DNA from: Catenuloplanes atrovinosus
Lineage (GTDB): Bacteria > Actinomycetota > Actinomycetes > Mycobacteriales > Micromonosporaceae
NCBI RefSeq assembly: GCF_031458235.1
Contig: NZ_JAVDYB010000001.1
Location: 1,385,001 to 1,449,000, forward strand
Direction: 5' to 3'
Length of the DNA stretch: 64,000 bases
Both the position numbers and the translations under genes were made by a program. Below are positions 58,431 through 64,000 of the stretch, one piece after another. The notes under the pieces were generated by a model that was given only the letters and a program-made list of their open reading frames with translations, searched no databases and was not told where the DNA came from. The number at the start of each line of letters is the position of its first letter. Position 1 is the stretch's first letter.

Positions 58431-59096
58431 TCAACGGGCGCTGACGACGACCGTCTTCATGATCTTGTCGGCGAAGGTCTGGTTCTTGTCGTCCCAGATC
58501 GGCCACAGGTAACCGATGTAGCAGGGGATGCCGTCCAGGATGTGGCAGATGCCACGGACGAAGACGAGCAGCGGGCCGATCGGCTGGCCGTCGTTCTCGC
58601 TGATCAGCTTGATGCCGAGGGCCTTCTTGCCCCAGCTCTGGCCGGTCCGGCCCTGGAGCCAGATCTGGTTGTAGACGCTGAGCAGCACGCCGAGCAGGAC
58701 GAGAACCCAGTAGATCGGGCCGGGGGTGGTCGGGGTGACCAGGCCGGTGGCCGCGTCGGTCTGGGTGCCGGGGCCGTCGATCAGGTAGGCGAGGATGCTG
58801 AACGGGGCGACGATCAGGCCGTCGACCAGCGTGGCACCGACGCGGTGGAACCAGCTGGCGTAGGACGCGGGCGCCCCGTAACCGCCGCCGTAGCCTCCGC
58901 TCTGCGGCGTGCCGTACGAGGGCTGCTGTCCGTACGCCGGCTGGCCGTACGCGGGCTGCTGAGGCTGGGGCTGCCCGTACGACGGCTGCTGCGGCTGCTG
59001 CTGACCGTAGGAGGGCTGCTGGCCGTAGTTCGGCTGCTGCTGGCCATAGCCGGGCTGCTGCCCGTACGGCTGGCCCTGGTTGGGCGGGTATGTCAC
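58431..59096 (-). CDS. RDD-family membrane protein with Gln/Tyr/Pro-rich N-terminus
   Basis: 221 residues from GTG 59096 (CAAGGAGC upstream). Residues 1-75 are QQPGYGQQ-type low complexity, prion-like in make-up. Residues about 80-215 are an RDD domain with about four membrane helices: ASWFHRVGATLVDGLIV, RTGQSWGKKALGIKLI. It lies 19 nt behind DUF2752. RDD proteins are poorly understood; some exchange Na+ or Li+ for H+. Confidence 0.9.
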   Translation of the reverse strand: MTYPPNQGQPYGQQPGYGQQQPNYGQQPSYGQQQPQQPSYGQPQPQQPAYGQPAYGQQPSYGTPQSGGYGGGYGAPASYASWFHRVGATLVDGLIVAPFSILAYLIDGPGTQTDAATGLVTPTTPGPIYWVLVLLGVLLSVYNQIWLQGRTGQSWGKKALGIKLISENDGQPIGPLLVFVRGICHILDGIPCYIGYLWPIWDDKNQTFADKIMKTVVVSAR

Positions 59097-59115
59097 GAAA
59101 AGCTCCTTGAAGGGA

Positions 59116-59526
59116 TCAGCTCAGAACGAGCCGGTTCAATTGGAACACCCAGCTCGCCGCGGCGAGGAGAGCGACACTCCACTCCACGCGCCGTCGCGCA
59201 CGTGCCCCGAGGCGATCGGGCGCCGCCAGCACCCCGGCGGCCCGCAGCGCCAGCAACGGCACCACGGCGACCGCCAGCGCCGCCAGGGCGAGCACGCCCG
59301 GGTTGGCGGCGGCCGCGCCGGCTACGTCACCGTGGACGAGCGCGACGGATGCGGTCGTCAGGCCGCAGAACGGGCAGGGCACGCCGGTCACCGCGTACGT
59401 CGGGCACGGCGCACCCAAGCCGGTCGCGGAGGTGAACGTGGGCCAGGCGAGCGCCGCGGCTCCGGCGGCGAGGCCGAGGAGGCCGAGCCGTTCCGGCACC
59501 GAGACGTACCTTGCTGTCACGTTCAT
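59116..59526 (-). CDS. DUF2752 membrane protein
   Basis: 136 residues, about three membrane helices, with the family signature CPTYAVTGVPCPFCGLTTA near residues 41-59, where the three cysteines could bind metal or form disulfides. It is the first gene of the pair with the RDD protein. The function of DUF2752 is unknown. Confidence 0.9.
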   Translation of the reverse strand: MNVTARYVSVPERLGLLGLAAGAAALAWPTFTSATGLGAPCPTYAVTGVPCPFCGLTTASVALVHGDVAGAAAANPGVLALAALAVAVVPLLALRAAGVLAAPDRLGARARRRVEWSVALLAAASWVFQLNRLVLS

Positions 59527-59606
59527 CCGTCCTGCTCAGGGTGGAGGGGGCGACTGATAGTAGGACAACGATCACTACATCGGCCACCCCGATCCACGAG
59601 ATCAGG

Positions 59607-61031
59607 TCAGGGTGCCCGGCGCAGCCACTGCTGGTTGGCCCCACCATTACAGCCGTACTGCGCAAGCCGGGCGCCGTCCGAGGCCGAAGCGCTGATCACA
59701 TCGAGGCAGCGGCCGCTGTGCCGGGCCACCAGGCGTGCGTATCCGGAGCCGGCGTCCTGCACCTGCCACTGCTGGTTGGTGCCGAGCCCGCAGGCGTACT
59801 GGATCACCCGGGCGCCGTCCGCGGTGTCGCCGGACGTGACGTCGAGGCAGCGGGCGCTGTGCCGGGCCTGCACCTGGACGTACCCGTTGCCGAGGTTCTT
59901 CAGGTAGAACTGCTGGTTGTGGCCGGTGCCGCAGGCGTACTGGACGGCCTCGGCGTTGTTCGCCGGGTCCCCGTTCACGATGTCGGCGCACTTGCCGGAG
60001 TGCCGGGCCACCAGGTTGACGTAACCGCTGGTCAGACCGGTCACGCTGCCGGCGGCGGCGTCGATCGACAGCTCCGGGTAGTAGGACAGGCTCATCGTGG
60101 TCGCGGACGGGAACGAGATCGGCAGCCACACGTACTGCGAGTCGTTGACCGTGCCGCCGATCGAGTTGCCCCAGCGGTCGCCCAGGTAGAGGAACGAGTC
60201 GCCCAGCGGCAGCACGAACGTGCTCTGCGAGCCGAACGTCACGCTGTCGCCCACGTTCTGCCAGGCGCTCCACGTGCCGGTGATGGAGGTGGCGGTGGAG
60301 TAGCGCGCCTGGTTGGGGTTCCAGCCGGTGGCGCCGGAGGTGAGCATGAAGTAGACGCCGTTGCGCTTGAACAGCGCCGGGGCCTCGCGGTGGTCGCCCG
60401 GCCAGGACCGCACCAGCGCGGCCGTGTTCGTGTAGTCCGCGGTCAGCCGGTAGACGTGCAGGTCGTAGTTCTCGTTCGCCGCGGAGATCATGTAGCCGGT
60501 GCCGTCGGTGTCCACGAACGCGGTGATGTCCCGCGACATGTGCTGGCCGAGCGGCCGGAAGCTGCCCCGGTAGGTGTAGTCTCCGTCGACCGTGGCGGAC
60601 ACCGCGACGGCCGCGCGCGCCTCCCCGTAGTCGACGCCGTTCTCCTTGTGCATCCACATCACGAACTGTCCGGTACCCGCGTTGTAGATGACCTTCGGGC
60701 GTTCGATGTTCGCGACCTGGAGTTCCGCGGCGGACGACTGGGTCAGCACGTCGTTGCGGAACTCCCAGTTCCTCAGGTCCGTGGAGCGGTAGACCGACAC
60801 GGCCCGGAACGTGTTGTCGGCGTTGCGGTTCTCGCCGAACCAGTAGTAGTAGGAGCCGTGCTTCAGGATGCCGCCGCCGTGCGCGTGCACGGGATTCCCG
60901 GCGGTGTCCCGGAACTGCACCGCGTTCGTGATCGTGACGGGCGCGGCCGAGGCGGGAGCGGGCGGGGCGAGGAGCGCCGCTGTCGCGGCGAGGACCGCGA
61001 GCGCGGCGAGGGTGCGGATACGGGCGGACAC
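59607..61031 (-). CDS. secreted glycoside hydrolase family 43 with RICIN-type lectin domain
   Basis: 474 residues from GTG 61031 (GGAGGTCGGC upstream). Residues 1-38 are a signal peptide (basic start, hydrophobic core ALAVLAATAALLA, cleavage near ASA-APV). Residues about 45-335 are a five-bladed GH43-like fold with NPVHAHGGGILKHGSYYYWF, SRDITAFVDTDGTGYM and HREAPALFKRNGVYFM (acidic residues likely catalytic). Residues about 345-474 are three RICIN/CBM13 repeats ending QQF, QQW and QQW. It likely attacks a galactan or arabinan side chain outside the cell. Confidence 0.9.
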   Translation of the reverse strand: MSARIRTLAALAVLAATAALLAPPAPASAAPVTITNAVQFRDTAGNPVHAHGGGILKHGSYYYWFGENRNADNTFRAVSVYRSTDLRNWEFRNDVLTQSSAAELQVANIERPKVIYNAGTGQFVMWMHKENGVDYGEARAAVAVSATVDGDYTYRGSFRPLGQHMSRDITAFVDTDGTGYMISAANENYDLHVYRLTADYTNTAALVRSWPGDHREAPALFKRNGVYFMLTSGATGWNPNQARYSTATSITGTWSAWQNVGDSVTFGSQSTFVLPLGDSFLYLGDRWGNSIGGTVNDSQYVWLPISFPSATTMSLSYYPELSIDAAAGSVTGLTSGYVNLVARHSGKCADIVNGDPANNAEAVQYACGTGHNQQFYLKNLGNGYVQVQARHSARCLDVTSGDTADGARVIQYACGLGTNQQWQVQDAGSGYARLVARHSGRCLDVISASASDGARLAQYGCNGGANQQWLRRAP

Positions 61032-61050
61032 GCCGACCTCCAAGTGGGCG

Positions 61051-62988
61051 TCATGGGACGGTCGGATCCCAGGTGATGGACGGCCCGCCGCCCGGTGGAG
61101 GACGGCGGGAGTATCGGGGGGCCGCACCGAGGCGCACGCGGATCTCCTCCCCGTCCGGGAGGACCGCCACCACCTCGTCGCGGTCCGCGCTGACCGCCGG
61201 CGCGACGTCGGTGACCGGGCCGGCCAGCGTGACCAGTGCGACGTACACGGCGGTGCCGCCCGGGTGCGGCGCGCCGGTCAGGTACGGCGTGGCCGAGCGG
61301 GTGCCGAACGCGTTGGCGCCGGACATCCGCTGCACGCCGGCCGACGACCAGCCGTGCAGGCCCACGATCCGGCTGGTCAGCCCCGCGGGACCGACGACCT
61401 CGGCGGTACGGTCGTGCGCCCGCGCCGCGGGCGTCGACGCACCCGCGACCGCGAACCCGCCGGTCCGCGGCACCCACCCGGCCGGCGCGGTGATCCGGTC
61501 GATCCGCAGCTCGCTCGCCGCGCCGCAGAGCACGCTCGCGGTCTCCACGGTCACCTCGCCGTCCACGTACCGGGACGCGGCGAACCGGTCGGCCACGCCG
61601 ATCCGGTGGATGCGCCGCCGGCGGGTGACCGGCCCGCCGCCCGGCGGCTCCAGCCCGGTGTGCCCGTCGGTGTTCCGCTCCCAGGCGCGCGTCTCCGTCT
61701 CCGGCGCGGTGTGCGTGCTGTACGCGAGCTTGGCGTAGTGCGGGTCGTCGCGCTCCGGGTCGTCGCCGAGTTCCGCCGGCACCTTGATGTGGTCGCTGCC
61801 GTGGTTGTAGAGCCGCACCACGCCGTCCGCCCGGGTGCCGCGCAGCAGCCAGCCGGGCGCGGGCAGCGCCCGGTCGACGTCGCCGCGCTCGACCGCGGCC
61901 GGCTCCTCGGTCGCGGTCCAGACCGGGTGGCCGGCCGGGAGCAGCAGCCCCAGGAAGCCCTTCGCGGCCCAGTACGGCGACGCCGGCCCCGAGTACGGCT
62001 GCGTGATCGGCGGGAACTGCCCGTGGTAGCCGAGCCGCAGCAGCCCGGCCTCGTCCGGCGCGCCCCGGTCCGCGAAGTAGCGCAGCGCGCCGGAGGCCAG
62101 CCGCCGCGTCTCGCCCGGCGGCAGCGGCGTCGCGTCCGCCAGCGCGCCGGTCCACAGCGCGGCCGCGGCCGCGTACCGGTAGGTCAGCGACCGGCCCTGG
62201 TGCATCGGCGCGCCGTCGCGGGCGAACATCAGCCGGAAGTCGTCCAGGAACGCGTGCAGCCGCTCCCGGTACCGTGCCACGCGGTCGGAGCCGGCCGCGC
62301 CCGGCATCCGCGCCCAGAGCAGCGGGTAGAGGTGCATGGCCCAGCCGGCGTAGTGGTCGTAGTGCTGGCCGGCGCCGTCGGAGTACCAGCCGCCGCCCCG
62401 GTACCAGCCCTCGATCGCGTCCAGGCCGCCGGTGATCTCGGCGGGGTCGTGCCGGCCGCCGGTGTCCGCCAGGAACTGCTCGACCACGACCTGGAACAGC
62501 AGCCAGTTGCACGGCCACGGGCGCGTGCCGACGATCCCCTCCAGCCAGCGGTGCACCGACCGGCGCACGCCGGCGTCGAGCCGGTCCCACAGCCAGGGGC
62601 GCGTCTCGGCCAGCATCAGCGCCACGGACGCGGCCTCGACGATCGGCTGCGAGTAGTCCTCGATCGGGGGCCACGCGTACCGGTGGCGCGGGTCCGTGCC
62701 GGTGGCCAGGCCCTCGGCGTACCGCTCGATCAGGATTTTCGCCCTGGGGGTCTCGCCGCGGTCGCCGGAGATGCGCATGCCGGCCAGCAGGAACGTGCGG
62801 GCGAAGCCCTCGAGGCCGTCGGAGGTGGCGCCGGCCCGGCTGGTGCGGCCGGGCAGCCGGATCTGGGCGAAACCGGGCACCGCGTACGGCACGACGGCCT
62901 CCAGCAGGTGGTCGGCCATCGCCTCCCAGTGCGCGCGGGTCCAGCCGGTGTGCGGCGAGCGGATCCGGTCTTCCGAGGGGAGCTCCAC
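61051..62988 (-). CDS. DUF2264 glycoside-processing protein
   Basis: 645 residues from GTG 62988 (GAGGGGAGCTCC upstream). Residues about 15-380 are an alpha/alpha-barrel typical of DUF2264: HWEAMADHLLEAVVPYAVPGFAQI, GWYRGGGWYSDGAGQHYDHYAGWAMH and YWAAKGFLGLLLP are characteristic blocks. The C-terminal half is a beta-rich domain. There is no signal peptide, so probably cytoplasmic action on imported oligosaccharide. It is 19 nt before the GH43 gene, one operon. Confidence 0.88.
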   Translation of the reverse strand: MELPSEDRIRSPHTGWTRAHWEAMADHLLEAVVPYAVPGFAQIRLPGRTSRAGATSDGLEGFARTFLLAGMRISGDRGETPRAKILIERYAEGLATGTDPRHRYAWPPIEDYSQPIVEAASVALMLAETRPWLWDRLDAGVRRSVHRWLEGIVGTRPWPCNWLLFQVVVEQFLADTGGRHDPAEITGGLDAIEGWYRGGGWYSDGAGQHYDHYAGWAMHLYPLLWARMPGAAGSDRVARYRERLHAFLDDFRLMFARDGAPMHQGRSLTYRYAAAAALWTGALADATPLPPGETRRLASGALRYFADRGAPDEAGLLRLGYHGQFPPITQPYSGPASPYWAAKGFLGLLLPAGHPVWTATEEPAAVERGDVDRALPAPGWLLRGTRADGVVRLYNHGSDHIKVPAELGDDPERDDPHYAKLAYSTHTAPETETRAWERNTDGHTGLEPPGGGPVTRRRRIHRIGVADRFAASRYVDGEVTVETASVLCGAASELRIDRITAPAGWVPRTGGFAVAGASTPAARAHDRTAEVVGPAGLTSRIVGLHGWSSAGVQRMSGANAFGTRSATPYLTGAPHPGGTAVYVALVTLAGPVTDVAPAVSADRDEVVAVLPDGEEIRVRLGAAPRYSRRPPPGGGPSITWDPTVP

Positions 62989-63020
62989 GACGGCACCTTA
63001 GTTCTCGGGCCCGAAACACT

Positions 63021-63049
63021 TCAATGCTTGACGAATGAAAGTCCATTGA
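63021..63049. promoter_or_regulatory. inverted repeat TCAATG-N17-CATTGA, likely ROK operator
   Basis: It lies in the 76-bp divergent space between the DUF2264/GH43 operon and the ROK regulator. The interior CTTGACG may be a -35 box for the ROK gene. It is the likely binding site of the regulator at 63065. Confidence 0.6.
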
Positions 63050-63064
63050 TTACCGTCCACATCC

Positions 63065-64000
63065 ATGGATCGCCGATCTTCGATCGCCGCCATCGTCCGG
63101 GCGGTGCTCGCGGCGGGCCCGCTGCGCCGCGCCGACCTGGAGGCGCGCACCGGGCTGTCGCAGCCCACCATCGCGAAGCTGACCCGCGCGCTGATCGACT
63201 CCGGCTACCTCACCGAGACCACCGCCGGCGGTGCGCCCGGCCACATCGGGCGCCCGGCCGCCGCGCTCGACGTGCGCGCGCACCGCGCCTTCTTCGCCGG
63301 CGTCAAGGTCACCCCGGACGAGCTGATCGGCGTGGTCACCGACCTGCGCGCGGTGGTCCACGGCACCGCGCACGTGCCGCTCGGCGACGCCCGCACCCCG
63401 CCGGACGTGGTCGCCGCGATCGCCCGGCTCACCGCGCAGCTGCGCCGCGAGCACCCGGTCGGCGCGCTCGGCGTGTCCGTGGCCGGGGACGTCGACCGGG
63501 ACACCGGCGTCGCGCGGTACGAGCCGTTCCTCGGCTGGCACGACGTGGCTTTGGCCGAGCTGTGCGCGGAGGCGACCGGGCTGCGCACGGTGGCGGACAA
63601 CGACATCCGCGCGCTCACCGAGGCGGAGAACTGGTTCGGCGCCGGCGCGGACGCGCGGTCGTTCCTGCTGGTCGCGGTGGGGTCCGGCGTCACCAGCGGG
63701 CTGGTCGTGGACGGCCGGGTGCTGACCGGCGCGCACGGCGTCGCGGGCGAACTCGGGCACGTGCCGATCGATCGGCGCGGGCCGAAGTGCTACTGCGGGG
63801 CGCGCGGGTGCCTCGAGGCGGTCGCGTCGGAGCCGGCGCTGCTGCGGAGGGTCGCGGACGCGACCGGCGCGCCCGGGGTCACGCTGGATCGCGCCATCAG
63901 GCTGGCCCGCCTCGGCGACCCGCGGGTCGGCGAGGTATTCGCCGAGGCGGGTCGCGCGATCGGTCAGGCCGTCGGCGGGGTGATCAATCTGATCGGCCCG
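63065..64000 (+). CDS. ROK-family transcriptional regulator (cut by window end)
   Basis: 312 codons are visible with no stop by 64000. The winged HTH (residues about 5-60, RRADLEARTGLSQPTIAKLTRALIDSGYLTE) is followed by the ROK fold with VAVGSGVTSGLVVDGRVL and the zinc motif CYCGARGCLEAVASEPAL near residue 245. It is a sugar-responsive repressor, divergent from and probably controlling the DUF2264-GH43 operon. ATG 63065. Confidence 0.92.
   Translation, partial: MDRRSSIAAIVRAVLAAGPLRRADLEARTGLSQPTIAKLTRALIDSGYLTETTAGGAPGHIGRPAAALDVRAHRAFFAGVKVTPDELIGVVTDLRAVVHGTAHVPLGDARTPPDVVAAIARLTAQLRREHPVGALGVSVAGDVDRDTGVARYEPFLGWHDVALAELCAEATGLRTVADNDIRALTEAENWFGAGADARSFLLVAVGSGVTSGLVVDGRVLTGAHGVAGELGHVPIDRRGPKCYCGARGCLEAVASEPALLRRVADATGAPGVTLDRAIRLARLGDPRVGEVFAEAGRAIGQAVGGVINLIGP

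Overview
The window is a high-GC actinobacterial chromosome segment. It has a 16S-23S spacer without tRNA genes, many GTG/TTG starts, ATGA/GTGA stop-start overlaps, and the gene order HAD - tlyA - nadK - recN - steA - steB - pyrG - Nudix - ald - xerD - parA - scpA - scpB - rluB - cmk - der, which is also the order in Mycobacterium tuberculosis (about Rv1691-Rv1713). Base composition and the flanking accessory genes suggest Micromonosporaceae (Actinoplanes/Catenuloplanes-like). That family assignment is an inference.

Layout. 1-3520: the 3' part of an rRNA operon (spacer, 23S, 5S, terminator). 3606-6659: a large RGG-repeat / TPR / poly-Asp protein. 7159-9523: a tandemly duplicated MerR regulator / short-chain dehydrogenase module with matching operators. 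9579-34974: the conserved housekeeping block, covering rRNA methylation and pseudouridylation, NAD and CTP supply, DNA repair, cytokinesis (SteA/SteB), envelope precursor handling (PNPT-like, MurJ, GT4), chromosome segregation (XerD, ParA, ScpA/ScpB), Cmk and Der. 34991-38573: a quinone reductase, a LuxR regulator and an HTH/Clp-N stress pair with two palindromic operators.

38.6-42.0 kb and 57.0-58.0 kb are repeat islands built of tandem arrays (67-, 33-, 74-, 37- and 18-bp periods), a shared large palindrome with compensatory stem changes, and an 80-bp dispersed repeat that also occurs after recN and after the S66 peptidase gene. 41987-50404 carries ordinary accessory genes: DUF1772, LysR, MalY/PatB, DinB, CGNR, GAF, S66 peptidase, BlaI/M56 pair and an ECF42-type sigma factor.

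50686-54869 is an uncharacterised operon. It encodes a small alanine/glycine-rich protein, a predicted beta protein, a 608-residue protein with an alternating small/polar segment, a protein with a lysozyme-like helix motif, and a NarL-type response regulator. It converges on its probable sensor kinase, which is coupled to a Trp/Cys-tailed unknown protein. 57977-64000 holds a YCII/DGPF protein with an ECF42-type promoter, an RDD/DUF2752 membrane pair, and a sugar-related cluster (GH43-RICIN, DUF2264, ROK regulator cut by the window end).

The two strongest candidates for undescribed biology are the 50.7-54.1 kb operon and the dispersed palindrome/array repeat islands.
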